DNA of 64,000 nucleotides. It comes from Gryllotalpicola ginsengisoli DSM 22003. GTDB lineage: Bacteria > Actinomycetota > Actinomycetes > Actinomycetales > Microbacteriaceae. Positions 47,031 to 55,109 of this stretch are shown piece after piece. Position 1 is the first letter of the stretch. Each line of letters begins with the position of its first letter. Under the pieces are notes generated by a model. The model worked only from the letters and a program-made list of their open reading frames with translations, had not been told where the DNA came from and made no database searches. A program made the position numbers and the translations under genes. Location: assembly GCF_000419445.1 (NCBI RefSeq), contig NZ_AULK01000007.1, positions 1 through 64,000 on the forward strand, written 5' to 3'.

Positions 47031-48410
47031 ATGAAGTTCTCCGCACGCAGGCTGCGCAGCGCCGCCACGGCGGTCGCCGGCGCGGCCCTCGCGGCCGCCT
47101 TCGGGCTGGCCGCGGTCATGCCCACCACCACGGCCGCCTACACCGACGCCGAGTACGCGGGCGGCTTCGACTTCACCGTCGGCCAGGTGCCGCTGCCCGA
47201 CATCGAGTTCACGAAGCTCGCCGCCGGCTACAACCACGCGCTCGCCCTGGCCGCGAACGGCTCGGTGTACGCCTGGGGCTACAACGGCTACGGCCAGCTC
47301 GGCACCGGCGACACCACCAACCGCACGACTCCGGTCAAGCTCACCGCGCTGTCGGGCAAGACCATCACCGACATCGCGGCCGGCGCCTACCAGTCGTACT
47401 TCCTCGACAGCACGGGCGCAGTCTGGGCGGTCGGGGACGGCTACTACGGCGCCCTCGGTCAGGGAAACACCAACACCAGCACCAGCATCGTGCAGGTATC
47501 CGTGCCCGAGACCGTGGCCTCGCTCTCCGCCTACCGCTACACGGCCGGCGCCATCACCACGGCCGGCAACGTGTACAGCTGGGGCAACGACGACTACGGC
47601 GTCGCCGGATTCGGCGACAGCTCCGACTACTCGCTCACGCCGACGCAGATCGCGGTCGCCAACGTCAAGCAGGTGGCCTACGGAATGTACGGCGGCATCG
47701 CGGTCACGAACGACGGCCAGGTCTACACCTGGGGCGACAACCAGTACGGCGAGCTCGGCGCCAACTTCAGCGGCGCCGGTGTCTCGACCGTGATCGACTC
47801 GCTCGGCACCGTCGTGAAGGCGTACGACAACGCGCCCGGGCACTTCGTGATCCAGCCCGGCGGCCTGCCGGTCGTCGGCAACCTCGACGCCGTGGACGAC
47901 GTCAAGTCGGTCGGCATCGGATACACCACCGTGTCGCTCATCCTGAACGACGGCACCCTGTACACCTGGGGCTACGACGACTCGGCCGAGCTCGGCCAGG
48001 GCGACACCAGCTACGGCCAAGGCCCGAAGCGGCCGACCCAGATCGCCACCGGCATCACCGACGCCAAGAAGTACCTCGGCAACGCCTACAACAACTGGGG
48101 CGTGCTCACCGAGAGCGGAACGATCTACCTGTGGGGCTACGCCCAGTCCGCCGGAGGCAACGGCGACGGGCGCGCCGCCGGCACGATCCTCACCGCCCCG
48201 ACGCTCTCCACCCAGCTGCCCGGCACCTACCGCGACGCCGTGAACGTGCAGAACGAGGGCGGCGACAACACCATCCTCGCCCTCAGCTCGGACGGCACGG
48301 AGGTCTACGCGGCCGGCTCCGGCGACTACGGCATCTTCGGCAACGGCACCACGGGCCCGGCCAACACCGGCGCCGGCATCGCCTGGACCAAGCCCGACCC
48401 GCTCGGCTAG
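47031..48410 (+). CDS. Secreted RCC1-repeat (beta-propeller) protein with SipW-type signal
   Basis: A 459-residue exported protein. The N-terminal hydrophobic stretch (10-31) ends in TAAYTDAEYAGG, nearly the same as the TasA-like protein's MAAFTDSEYAG, so both should be cut by the neighbouring SipW peptidase. The rest consists of seven or so RCC1/BLIP-II-like repeats with VYAWGYNGYGQLGTGD-type blades (for example near residues 78, 175, 230, 310). Such propellers bind proteins; a role as surface adhesin or fibre-associated factor is an inference. It closes the three-gene secretion module. Confidence 0.85.
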   Translation: MKFSARRLRSAATAVAGAALAAAFGLAAVMPTTTAAYTDAEYAGGFDFTVGQVPLPDIEFTKLAAGYNHALALAANGSVYAWGYNGYGQLGTGDTTNRTTPVKLTALSGKTITDIAAGAYQSYFLDSTGAVWAVGDGYYGALGQGNTNTSTSIVQVSVPETVASLSAYRYTAGAITTAGNVYSWGNDDYGVAGFGDSSDYSLTPTQIAVANVKQVAYGMYGGIAVTNDGQVYTWGDNQYGELGANFSGAGVSTVIDSLGTVVKAYDNAPGHFVIQPGGLPVVGNLDAVDDVKSVGIGYTTVSLILNDGTLYTWGYDDSAELGQGDTSYGQGPKRPTQIATGITDAKKYLGNAYNNWGVLTESGTIYLWGYAQSAGGNGDGRAAGTILTAPTLSTQLPGTYRDAVNVQNEGGDNTILALSSDGTEVYAAGSGDYGIFGNGTTGPANTGAGIAWTKPDPLG

Positions 48411-48443
48411 TAGCAACGGATGCGGCATCCGTGCCCCCTCGCC
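48410..48443 (+). repeat. 34-bp direct repeat, copy 1
   Basis: GTAGC-AA-CGGATGCGGCATCCGTGCC.. begins at the last base of the RCC1 gene stop codon; 31 of 34 positions match the copy at 48664-48697. Its core is palindromic (CGGATGC/GCATCCG). Confidence 0.8.
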
Positions 48444-48521
48444 CCGTCGAAGTCATCAACCGATCGCACCCCTTAGCGCACCTCCTGCCGAGTAGCCCTT
48501 CCCGGCGCATGCGGCCTTCCG

Positions 48522-48577
48522 TGATTCGTCACTTTTCGCTCGAGTGCCGCGTGCGCGGAGCCAAGAGTGACGACTCA
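48522..48577 (+). repeat. 56-bp inverted-repeat element, copy A
   Basis: Ends TGATTCGTCAC (48522) and GTGACGACTCA (to 48577), 10 of 11 complementary, with T-rich CTTTTCG just inside the left end. 16 bases separate it from copy B. Confidence 0.75.
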
Positions 48578-48593
48578 CTTCAGGGGCGCGCGG

Positions 48594-48649
48594 CGACTCG
48601 TCGATATGTGCGTCGCGGCAGGGCTGGAGGAGCATTTTGTGACGAATGG
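48594..48649 (-). repeat. 56-bp inverted-repeat element, copy B
   Basis: Ends CGACTCGTC (48594) and TTTTGTGACGAATGG (to 48649). Orientation is reversed relative to A, C and D, judged by the GTCAC-TTTTG side being on the right. Confidence 0.75.
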
Positions 48650-48663
48650 ACGCCGGGGGACGG

Positions 48664-48697
48664 GTAGCGGCGGATGCGGCATCCGTGCCGCCTCGCC
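48664..48697 (+). repeat. 34-bp direct repeat, copy 2
   Basis: GTAGC-GG-CGGATGCGGCATCCGTGCC.., 14 bases after element B. With the copy at 48410 it brackets the element pair A-B. Confidence 0.8.
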
Positions 48698-48766
48698 GCC
48701 CAGATCTCTATCGTTCGCCGAAGTCCTGTCCAGGTGCCGCCGAAGTGACGCCGTGAGCCTCGACGA

Positions 48767-49162
48767 ATGGGCATCGACACTTTGATCGCATTCATCGTCG
48801 TCGCGTTCGTGGCGCTCGGCACCGCAGCGCTCGTGCTCATCTCCGGGCGGCGCACCCGCGCCAGGATCTCCGCGGAGGTGGAGAGCCTGCGCAGCGAGCT
48901 GAGCAGCCTCATCGCGCCCCTCGGCTCGGAGCTCAAGGGGAGCACGACCGGGCTGCGCTCGGCCCTTATCAAGGATCTCGCCGGAACACGAGCAGAACTG
49001 AAGGACGACCTGGCCGACGTCCGCGCGCAGCTGAAGGACGACTTCTCCGGCTCCCACGTCGAGCTCAGGGCGGAACTCGCCGACGCCCTCGCCGGGCTAA
49101 AGGAGGAACTCGCCCGCCTCGAGGAGCGCGTGGGGCTGCCGGGCGGCGCCCGGTACCGCTGA
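48767..49162 (+). CDS. Small membrane-anchored coiled-coil protein
   Basis: Not recognised by family. The 131-residue product has one N-terminal membrane helix (residues 3-26, LIAFIVVAFVALGTAALVLI) followed by a long heptad-like helix (35-122: ISAEVESLRSELSSLI, then LKDDLADVRAQLKDDF and LKEELARLEERV). This is a membrane-anchored coiled coil of DUF948/laminin-like style. The ATG at 48767 lies in a CGACGAATGG sequence that resembles the ends of the nearby 56-bp element. It precedes the RecQ gene by 24 bases on the same strand. Confidence 0.65.
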   Translation: MGIDTLIAFIVVAFVALGTAALVLISGRRTRARISAEVESLRSELSSLIAPLGSELKGSTTGLRSALIKDLAGTRAELKDDLADVRAQLKDDFSGSHVELRAELADALAGLKEELARLEERVGLPGGARYR

Positions 49163-49186
49163 CCTCCGCGGGGTACGGGAAGACGC

Positions 49187-50905
49187 ATGACCCCGCGCCC
49201 CGCGTCTGCCGACACCACCCGCGACCCCGCCGACATCGCCCGCGAGGTGTTCGGCCTGCCCGACCTGCGCTCCGGGATCGCCGACGCGATCGACGCCGTG
49301 CTCGCCGGGCACGACACGCTCGCGGTGATGCCCACCGGGTACGGCAAGTCGACGGTGTACGGGGTCACCGGCATCGCGCGCGGCGGCGTGACGGTCGTGT
49401 TCTCGCCGCTGATCGCCCTCCAGACGGACCAGGTCGAGAAGCTGCGCGCAGCGCCGGGGCATCCGATCGCCGTCGCCGTGAACTCGCGCCGCGGCGGCAC
49501 GCTCGCCGCCGCCCGCCGCGCCCTCGACGGCGCCGAGGCCGGGTTCCTGTTCCTCGCCCCCGAGCAGCTCGACAACGAGCGGGTCGTCGAGTGGCTGCGC
49601 GAGCTGCCGGTGCGGCTCGTCGCCGTCGACGAGGCCCACTGCGTGTCCACCTGGGGGCACGACTTCCGCCCCGACTACGCCGCGCTCGGCGAACGGCTGG
49701 AGGCGCTCGGCCGCCCGCAGCTCGTCGCGCTGACCGCGACGGGCTCCGCGCCCGTGCGGCAGGACATCGTCGAGGTGCTGCGGCTGCGCGAGCCCGTGCT
49801 GATCGCCCGCGGCTTCGACCGGCCGAACCTGCGGCTCGAGGTGGCACGGTTCGAAACCGACGACGAGAAGCGCGAGGCGGTCGCGCGCCGCGTGCGGGCG
49901 CTGCCGCAGCCCGGCATCGTGTACGTCTCGACCCGCGCCGAGACCACGCGCGGCGCCGAACGGATGACGGCGGCCGGGCTGCGCGCGGCCGCCTACCACG
50001 GCAGCCTGCGCTCGGCGGAGCGCGACGAGGTGCTGCGCGCCTTCCTCGACGGCGAGCTCGACGTCGTCGTCGCCACGAGCGCCTTCGGCATGGGCGTCGA
50101 CAAGCCCGACGTGCGCTACGTGGTGCACGCCGACGTGCCCGACTCGCTGGACATCTACTACCATGAGGCCGGGCGCGCGGGCCGCGACGGCGAGCCGGCG
50201 CAGGCGATCCTGCACTACCGCCCCGAGGATTTCGCGCTCACCTCGTTCTTCAACGGCGGGCTGCCCGATGCCGACGAGCTGCACCGCGCCTACACCGCGA
50301 TCGCCGCAGCCGGCGGCGGCGCAGGCACGGAGGCCGGCACCGACGGCGGGCTCGGCCGCCGCGAGCTGGCCGCCCGCCTCGGCCTCTCCACGCGCACGGT
50401 GAGCCGCCTCGTGAACCTGCTGGAGGACGCCGGAGCCGTCGCCACCTCCGGCCGCACCCTGCGCGCCGTGGGCGGCGAGCCCGACCAGGCGGTCGAGACG
50501 GCCCTCGAGGCTGCGCGCCGCCGCGAACGCGTGGCCGATTCGCGCATGGAGATGATGCGCGCCTACGCCGAGACGCTCGGATGCCGGCGGCAGGCGCTGC
50601 TCGGATACTTCGGCGAGGAGCTCGCCGAACCGTGCGGCAATTGCGACACCTGCGAATCGGGCAGCGCCTACGAGCAGCGCGACGACCGCGCCGCGCACGC
50701 CGCCGCGCACGAAAGCCGCGCCGACCAGGGTGGGCCGCCCGACGCCCCGTTCCCCGTCGACGCCCGCGTCGAGCACCGGCAGTGGGGCCCCGGCGTCGTG
50801 ATGCGCGCCGAGCCCGACCGCGTCACGGTGTTCTTCGAGTCCGAGGGCTACAAGGTGCTCTCGCTCGACGCGGTCGAGGAGGAAGACCTGCTCACCCGGG
50901 CCTGA
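49187..50905 (+). CDS. recQ: RecQ-family ATP-dependent DNA helicase
   Basis: A 572-residue superfamily 2 helicase that unwinds DNA 3' to 5' in repair and recombination. Walker A is MPTGYGKST (about 48-56), motif II is VDEAHCVSTWGHDFRPDY, motif VI is YYHEAGRAGRDGEPAQ. The zinc-binding site is formed by GCRRQALLGYFGE and CGNCDTC near residues 465-492, but no HRDC domain follows; instead the C-terminus has a Tudor/S4-like segment (RQWGPGVVMRAEPDRVTVFFES). Shorter than E. coli RecQ (about 610). Convergent with two small genes downstream. Confidence 0.9.
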   Translation: MTPRPASADTTRDPADIAREVFGLPDLRSGIADAIDAVLAGHDTLAVMPTGYGKSTVYGVTGIARGGVTVVFSPLIALQTDQVEKLRAAPGHPIAVAVNSRRGGTLAAARRALDGAEAGFLFLAPEQLDNERVVEWLRELPVRLVAVDEAHCVSTWGHDFRPDYAALGERLEALGRPQLVALTATGSAPVRQDIVEVLRLREPVLIARGFDRPNLRLEVARFETDDEKREAVARRVRALPQPGIVYVSTRAETTRGAERMTAAGLRAAAYHGSLRSAERDEVLRAFLDGELDVVVATSAFGMGVDKPDVRYVVHADVPDSLDIYYHEAGRAGRDGEPAQAILHYRPEDFALTSFFNGGLPDADELHRAYTAIAAAGGGAGTEAGTDGGLGRRELAARLGLSTRTVSRLVNLLEDAGAVATSGRTLRAVGGEPDQAVETALEAARRRERVADSRMEMMRAYAETLGCRRQALLGYFGEELAEPCGNCDTCESGSAYEQRDDRAAHAAAHESRADQGGPPDAPFPVDARVEHRQWGPGVVMRAEPDRVTVFFESEGYKVLSLDAVEEEDLLTRA

Positions 50906-50924
50906 CTCCGGGTGAGCAGGGGTC

Positions 50925-51167
50925 TCATCCCTCCTCGTCCGCCTCGATGTCGGACGGCATCACGTCGCCCGTGTCGTCCGGGCCGCCGGTGCCGGGCAGA
51001 TTGGCGATCCGCGACGCCTCGATGTCGTCCGTGGCGGCCGAATCGTCGACGGGCTCGTCCTGCAGCTCCTGCGTCTCCCGCTCGCTGGCCGGGCTGTACT
51101 CGGTGTCCCTGTCGGTGAGCTCGTCGTCGGGCAGCCCGTGCGGCCGCTCGTCGCGGTCGTCGGACAT
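50925..51167 (-). CDS. Small acidic hypothetical protein
   Basis: An 80-residue, very acidic and probably disordered protein (many Asp/Glu, almost no hydrophobic stretches; ends SDIEADEEG). Small proteins like this are frequent in Microbacteriaceae without known function. Its ATG overlaps the stop of the upstream gene by one base (TGATG), so the two are translated together. Confidence 0.6.
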   Translation of the reverse strand: MSDDRDERPHGLPDDELTDRDTEYSPASERETQELQDEPVDDSAATDDIEASRIANLPGTGGPDDTGDVMPSDIEADEEG

Positions 51168-51547
51168 CAGGCGTCCTCGCGGTTCGGGTTCTCCAGCTGG
51201 AAGAAGTTCGACTGCGAGCCGTCCGACTTCGTCTCCTGGTAGATGAAGTTCAGCCCGCGCTCGTCGAAGGTGCGGAACCAGTCGTCCCACTCGATGTGCT
51301 CCAGCCGGTCGGAGTCGTCGCCGAAGTCGAAGCGCAGCACCCCGGCCCGGTCCTCGTGCTCCGTGCCGGACACCGTCGCGGGCGTCGCGCCCCGCGCCTC
51401 CGCCCACTGCCGGATGACGTCGTGGTTCGTCGTCACGAGGCTGCGGCCGTCGCGCTCGGGCTTGTCGTCGGGCGAGCCGATCTCCTGCGAGTACTTCAGC
51501 GAGTCCGACGACTCGGGGCCGGTGTTGATGGTGGATCGCTCAGCCAT
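51167..51547 (-). CDS. Conserved hypothetical protein
   Basis: A 126-residue soluble protein. Residues 38-55 (LVTTNHDVIRQWAEARGATP) and 66-110 (GVLRFDFGDDSDRLEHIEWD, then WFRTFDERGLNFIYQE) match a conserved actinobacterial family seen in genomes as hypothetical. The REDA tail overlaps the next start. A strong AGGAGGAT-like sequence precedes its ATG on the minus strand. Divergent from the type III polyketide synthase. Function unknown. Confidence 0.68.
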   Translation of the reverse strand: MAERSTINTGPESSDSLKYSQEIGSPDDKPERDGRSLVTTNHDVIRQWAEARGATPATVSGTEHEDRAGVLRFDFGDDSDRLEHIEWDDWFRTFDERGLNFIYQETKSDGSQSNFFQLENPNREDA

Positions 51548-51633
51548 CTGATCCTCCTGTCCTCTCGTTCGTGCCTGCCGGGTACCCGGTTCCGCCCGCG
51601 CCGATACCCGCCGGGTGGGTACAGGATGCAGAT

Positions 51634-52845
51634 ATGGCCGTCGTGCGCATCGCCTCGCTCGGCACCGCCGTCCCGGGCATCCGCCTCGACCAGGCCGCGG
51701 TGCGCGCCCTGCTGACCCGGCAGCCCGGCCTCAGCCGCCGCGCACAGCGCCTCGTCGGCGCCGCCGTCGACAACGCCGCGATCGCCACCCGCTACACGGC
51801 GATCGACGAATTCGCGGGGTTGGGGCAAGACGGCGTGACGGATGCGTCGGCCGTCCGCTCCCTGAGGAGGCCGCGCAGCGGCCGTCTCGAAGGGCGCCCG
51901 CCAATGTTCTTCGACTCCGCCACCGGCGAGCTGCTGCACCCGCCGACCGGCGCCCGCAACGCCGTCTTCACCCGCGAGGCCACTCCGCTGGCGCTCGCCG
52001 CGGCGACCGACGCGCTCGGGCGCAGCGGGTTCGAGGCATCCGATGTCACGCACGTGATCACCGTCTCGTGCACCGGATTCTTCGCGCCCGGCCCCGACTA
52101 CGAGCTCGTGCGGCGGCTGGGGCTGCGGCCGGAGACGCGGCGGCTCAACATCGGGTTCATGGGCTGCTACGGGTACTTCCCGGCGCTGCGCGCCGCCGTG
52201 GACAGCTGCCTCGCCGACCCCGACGCGGTCGTGCTGATCGCGTGCGTCGAGCTGTGCACGCTGCACCTGCGCGTCACCGAGGACCCGGATGTGCTCGTCG
52301 CCGCCTCGGTCTTCGCCGACGGGGCCGGCGCCGCCGTCGTCACCGGCCGCCCCGGGCCCGGGCTGCGGGTCGATGCGCTGCACTCGGTGCTCGCCCCGGG
52401 CAGCGAGCACGAGATGACCTGGACTATCGGCGACCTCGGCTTCGAGATGACGCTGAGCTCGTACGTGCCGCGGGTGCTCGAGGCGCAGATCGGCGACGCG
52501 CTCGCGCCGCTGCGGCCGAGTGGCGCGTGGACCGACGTCGAGCATTGGGCGGTGCACCCGGGCGGCCGGGCGATCCTCGACCGGGTGCAGGAGGCGCTCG
52601 GGCTCTCGGACGCGCAGCTGGAGCCGTCGCGGGCGGTGCTGCGCGATTTCGGCAACATGTCGTCGGCGACCGTGCCGTTCATCCTCGAGCGGCTGCTCGC
52701 CGACGCCGCGCCGGGGGAGCGCGTCGCCGCGACCGCGTTCGGGCCGGGGCTCACGGTCGAGTCCGCGCTGTTCACGGCGGTGGGCGGCGGCTTCGAGACG
52801 CGCCCTGCGGGCGCTCCTCAGCCGACGGGTGAGGACGCCCCGTGA
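51634..52845 (+). CDS. Type III polyketide synthase
   Basis: A 403-residue homodimeric ketosynthase of the chalcone-synthase fold. The catalytic triad is C178 (FMGCYGYFP), H308 (WAVHPGGRAIL) and N341 (FGNMSSATV). It condenses malonyl-CoA onto a starter to give alkylpyrones, resorcinols or similar phenolic lipids. Residues 76-87 ([11 protein letters not shown]) are encoded by an inserted 35-bp hairpin repeat located before the active-site Cys region; relatives lack it as far as recalled. The C-terminal GGFETRPAGAPQP also derives from a copy of the repeat. Its stop overlaps the methyltransferase start (GTGA). Confidence 0.88.
   Translation: MAVVRIASLGTAVPGIRLDQAAVRALLTRQPGLSRRAQRLVGAAVDNAAIATRYTAIDEFAGLGQDGVTDASAVRSLRRPRSGRLEGRPPMFFDSATGELLHPPTGARNAVFTREATPLALAAATDALGRSGFEASDVTHVITVSCTGFFAPGPDYELVRRLGLRPETRRLNIGFMGCYGYFPALRAAVDSCLADPDAVVLIACVELCTLHLRVTEDPDVLVAASVFADGAGAAVVTGRPGPGLRVDALHSVLAPGSEHEMTWTIGDLGFEMTLSSYVPRVLEAQIGDALAPLRPSGAWTDVEHWAVHPGGRAILDRVQEALGLSDAQLEPSRAVLRDFGNMSSATVPFILERLLADAAPGERVAATAFGPGLTVESALFTAVGGGFETRPAGAPQPTGEDAP
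51860..51894 (+). repeat. 35-bp hairpin repeat inside polyketide synthase gene
   Basis: CCCTGAGGAGGCCGC, GCA loop, then GCGGCCGTCTCGAAGGG. Ends CCCT/AGGG and core GGCCGC/GCGGCC pair. It is in frame and translated. Confidence 0.85.
52789..52823 (-). repeat. 35-bp hairpin repeat at polyketide synthase C-terminus
   Basis: Inverted copy: GGCTTCGAGACGCGCCC, TGC loop, GGGCGCTCCTCAGCC. Ends GGCT/AGCC. Encodes GFETRPAGAPQP of the synthase. Confidence 0.8.
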
Positions 52846-53804
52846 ACCTGACCCACCGCGACACCGCGGCCGTCGAGCTGATGGACGGCCCGTGCGACGA
52901 GGCGCGCCTGTTCACCACCTACCGCCGCTTCGAGCTCGCGAACCGCGCGGTCAGCGGATGGCGCGGCCTGTACCGCTCCCGCATCCGCCCGCTGCTCTCC
53001 CCGCAGCGGCAGACCACGCTGCTCGACGTGGGCTTCGGCGGAGGGGACATCCCGCGCGCGCTCGCCGCCTGGGCCCGGCGCGACGGGCTGCGGCTCGACG
53101 TGACCGCGATCGACCCCGACGAGCGGGCGCTGCGCTTCGCCGCCGAGACCGACCGCGAGGGCATGGTGCGCTACCGACGGGCGTCGACGACCGAGCTCGT
53201 CGCCGCCGGCGAGCGGTACGACATCGTCGTCTCGAACCACGTGCTGCACCACTTGACGGATGCCTCCCGCGAGGCCCTCTTCGCCGACTCGGAGCGCCTC
53301 GCCCGCCGTCTCGCCCTGCACGACGACATCGAGCGCAGTCGGCTCGCCTACGGGTTGTACGCGGTCGGTGCGCTCGCGATCGCGCCCGGGTCGTTCGCCC
53401 GCACCGACGGGCTGATCTCGATCCGCCGCAGCTACACGGCGGGCGAGCTCGCCCGCGTCGTCCCGCCCGGCTGGAGCGTCGAGTCGCTCCCGCGCTGGCG
53501 CGTGCTCGCGTTCCGAGCCTTCGAGACGCCGCCTGCGGCGGCTCCTCAGGCGTCGACCTCCCGATCCCTGAGCGCCGTCCTGAGCTTGTCGAAGGGGAGG
53601 CCGCGGAGCGGCCGTCTCGAAGGGTGGTCCCTGAGGAGGCTGCGGAGCGGCCGTCTCGAAGGGTGGTCCCTGAGGAGGCTGCGTCGCGGCCGTCTCGAAG
53701 GGTGGTCCCTGAGGAGGCTGCGTCGCGGCCGTCTCGAAGGGTGGTCCCTGAGGAGGCCGCGTCGCGGCCGTCTCGAAGGGTCGGCCCCCGAGGAGCACCG
53801 GTGA
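52842..53804 (+). CDS. Class I SAM-dependent methyltransferase with repeat-derived C-terminus
   Basis: A 320-residue methyltransferase in the type III polyketide operon. The Rossmann SAM site is [19 protein letters not shown] (about residues 60-78) with acidic AIDPDERAL. The normal domain ends near residue 225 ([10 protein letters not shown]). The remaining 95 residues are translated from hairpin repeats: one 35-bp copy, one GTCCTGAGCTTGTCGAAGGG unit and five 39-bp tandem units giving [12 protein letters not shown] repeats. The reading frame stays open and the stop still overlaps the next start. It probably O- or C-methylates the polyketide product. Confidence 0.84.
   Translation: MNLTHRDTAAVELMDGPCDEARLFTTYRRFELANRAVSGWRGLYRSRIRPLLSPQRQTTLLDVGFGGGDIPRALAAWARRDGLRLDVTAIDPDERALRFAAETDREGMVRYRRASTTELVAAGERYDIVVSNHVLHHLTDASREALFADSERLARRLALHDDIERSRLAYGLYAVGALAIAPGSFARTDGLISIRRSYTAGELARVVPPGWSVESLPRWRVLAFRAFETPPAAAPQASTSRSLSAVLSLSKGRPRSGRLEGWSLRRLRSGRLEGWSLRRLRRGRLEGWSLRRLRRGRLEGWSLRRPRRGRLEGSAPEEHR
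53517..53551 (-). repeat. 35-bp hairpin repeat at methyltransferase domain end
   Basis: GCCTTCGAGACGCCGCC, TGC loop, GGCGGCTCCTCAGGC. Ends GCCT/AGGC. It marks the switch from conserved domain to repeat-derived tail. Confidence 0.8.
53594..53788 (+). repeat. 39-bp tandem repeat, five copies, coding
   Basis: Units start at 53594, 53633, 53672, 53711 and 53750, exact 39-base period (13 codons). Core GAGGAGGCTGCG.. GCGGCCGTCTCGAAGGG is the same hairpin family as at 51860. The first unit is preceded by a GTCCTGAGCTTGTCGAAGGG unit at 53577-53596. Confidence 0.9.
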
Positions 53805-54130
53805 TCCCCGGCGCCGCGCTGCTCGCGGCATCCGTCAGCTACCTCGCCAGCGTGACCCTCGGCGTGCTCGTGGCGACCCGCCTCGTCGACTCGCGGGGCT
53901 TCCACTGGCTGCACCACACGCTGTACGTGCTCACCTTCGTGCTCGCGGCGACCGCGGTCGCCACACTGGGGTTCGCCGGGTACGGGCTCGCGGCCGGGCT
54001 GCTGGGGCCGGCGCTCATCCCGTTCGCGGCGATCCCGTTCCTGGGCACGCGCGGCGTGAGGCATCCGATCGCCGGAAGCCTGCCTGCGCCGTTCTACCTC
54101 GCCGCCGTGTTCGCCTTCGTGCTCAGATAG
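53801..54130 (+). CDS. Small four-helix membrane protein of the polyketide operon
   Basis: A 109-residue membrane protein with four hydrophobic stretches (3-22, 35-57, 60-80 and 92-108). GTG 53801 overlaps the methyltransferase stop by three bases, keeping the three genes coupled. It is not recognised; similar small membrane proteins accompany type III polyketide synthases in Microbacteriaceae and may help present a lipid-like product. The oxidoreductase or prenyltransferase that often completes such clusters is not present here. Confidence 0.65.
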   Translation: MIPGAALLAASVSYLASVTLGVLVATRLVDSRGFHWLHHTLYVLTFVLAATAVATLGFAGYGLAAGLLGPALIPFAAIPFLGTRGVRHPIAGSLPAPFYLAAVFAFVLR

Positions 54131-54153
54131 GGCCGCTTGCAGATAGGAGAGTC

Positions 54154-54942
54154 ATGGAGTTCCTCGACGTCGTGCGCCGCCGCAAGACCACGAACGGGCC
54201 GTTCCTGCCCGACCCGGTGTCGCCCGAGCATCAGCGCCTGCTGATGGAGGTCGCCGGCCGGGCGCCGAGCCAGCTGAACAGCCAGCCGTGGCGGTTCGTG
54301 CTCGTCGAGAACCGCGACACGATCGAGAAGGTCGCCGAGATCAGCGGCGCGAGCATGACCGAGGCGATGTCGAACGGAACATTCTTCGAGCGGTATAAGC
54401 CGTACTTCCGCTTCTCGCCGGCCGAGATGGAGGAGAAGCGCGACGGCATGCTCTTCGACAAGCTGCCGGCCCCGCTCAGGCCGTTCACCTCGCAGGCGTT
54501 CACGCCGCGCGGGCAGAAGCTGATGAACCTGCTGCACGTGCCGCAGACCCTGGGGGAGGAGAACCGCAAGCTCGTCGCCGGCTCACCGCTGCTGCTCGGC
54601 GTGATGCTCGACCGCAGCGAGTACCGCCCCGGCGAGCTGTCGTCGTTCTATTCCGTTTTCAGCATGGGCGCAGCGATGGAGAACGTCTGGCTCACCACGG
54701 TCGAGCTCGGCATGGGAATCCAGTTCGTGTCGTTCCCCATGGAGGTGCCCGGCCAATGGGAGCGCATCGTGGAACTGCTCGGCGTGCCCGACGAGCTCGA
54801 GCTGATGGCGGTCTACCGCCTGGGCTACCTGCCCGAGCAGCAGCGTCGCCCCGCGATCGACTGGACCTCGCACGAGCGCAAGCGGCCCTCCCAGTACGTC
54901 TTCCGCGAGACCTGCGCCACCCCCCAGCATGGCTGGGACTGA
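54154..54942 (+). CDS. Nitroreductase family protein
   Basis: A 262-residue FMN-dependent oxidoreductase. The family start is [18 protein letters not shown] with [16 protein letters not shown] (FMN phosphate contacts), and the C-terminal half has [20 protein letters not shown] and [16 protein letters not shown]. The middle (residues 65-150) is an insertion longer than in small nitroreductases. It may reduce quinones or nitro compounds, or act on the polyketide, since it is 24 bases after that operon on the same strand with its own GATAGGAGA site. Confidence 0.83.
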   Translation: MEFLDVVRRRKTTNGPFLPDPVSPEHQRLLMEVAGRAPSQLNSQPWRFVLVENRDTIEKVAEISGASMTEAMSNGTFFERYKPYFRFSPAEMEEKRDGMLFDKLPAPLRPFTSQAFTPRGQKLMNLLHVPQTLGEENRKLVAGSPLLLGVMLDRSEYRPGELSSFYSVFSMGAAMENVWLTTVELGMGIQFVSFPMEVPGQWERIVELLGVPDELELMAVYRLGYLPEQQRRPAIDWTSHERKRPSQYVFRETCATPQHGWD

Positions 54943-54981
54943 GCGGGCTCGCCGCCGCCGGCCACCCCTCGCCGCCTCGAC

Positions 54982-55037
54982 CGATTCGTCACATTTTGTC
55001 CTGGGTCAGCTCACCAGGAGCCGAACTCGACGAATCG
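54982..55037 (+). repeat. 56-bp inverted-repeat element, copy C
   Basis: Ends CGATTCGTCAC and TCGACGAATCG, with ACATTTTGTCCTG inside the left end. The outer 9 bases are perfectly complementary. Confidence 0.8.
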
Positions 55038-55053
55038 CCCGAAGGCCGGTGCA

Positions 55054-55109
55054 CGACTCGTCACGTTTTGTTCCTGTTGAGCGTGCGACCAGCGATTATC
55101 GACGAGTCG
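55054..55109 (+). repeat. 56-bp inverted-repeat element, copy D
   Basis: Ends CGACTCGTCAC and TCGACGAGTCG, with ACGTTTTGTTCCTG inside the left end. The 16-base gap to copy C equals the gap between A and B. Confidence 0.8.

Larger units (their letters stand above)
48411..48766. other. Gene-free region with structured repeats
   Basis: No convincing gene is present. It holds two copies of a 34-bp direct repeat and two copies of a 56-bp inverted-repeat element (listed separately). Short frames inside it lack ribosome sites and recognisable sequence. Confidence 0.7.

Noticed and set aside
48567-48785. 72-residue frame overlapping the 56-bp elements
   Set aside because: No ribosome site; it runs through two repeats and into the next gene in another frame.
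53594-53788. Five evenly spaced repeats considered as a CRISPR array
   Set aside because: Units are contiguous without unique spacers, lie inside a translated gene and belong to a dispersed hairpin family.
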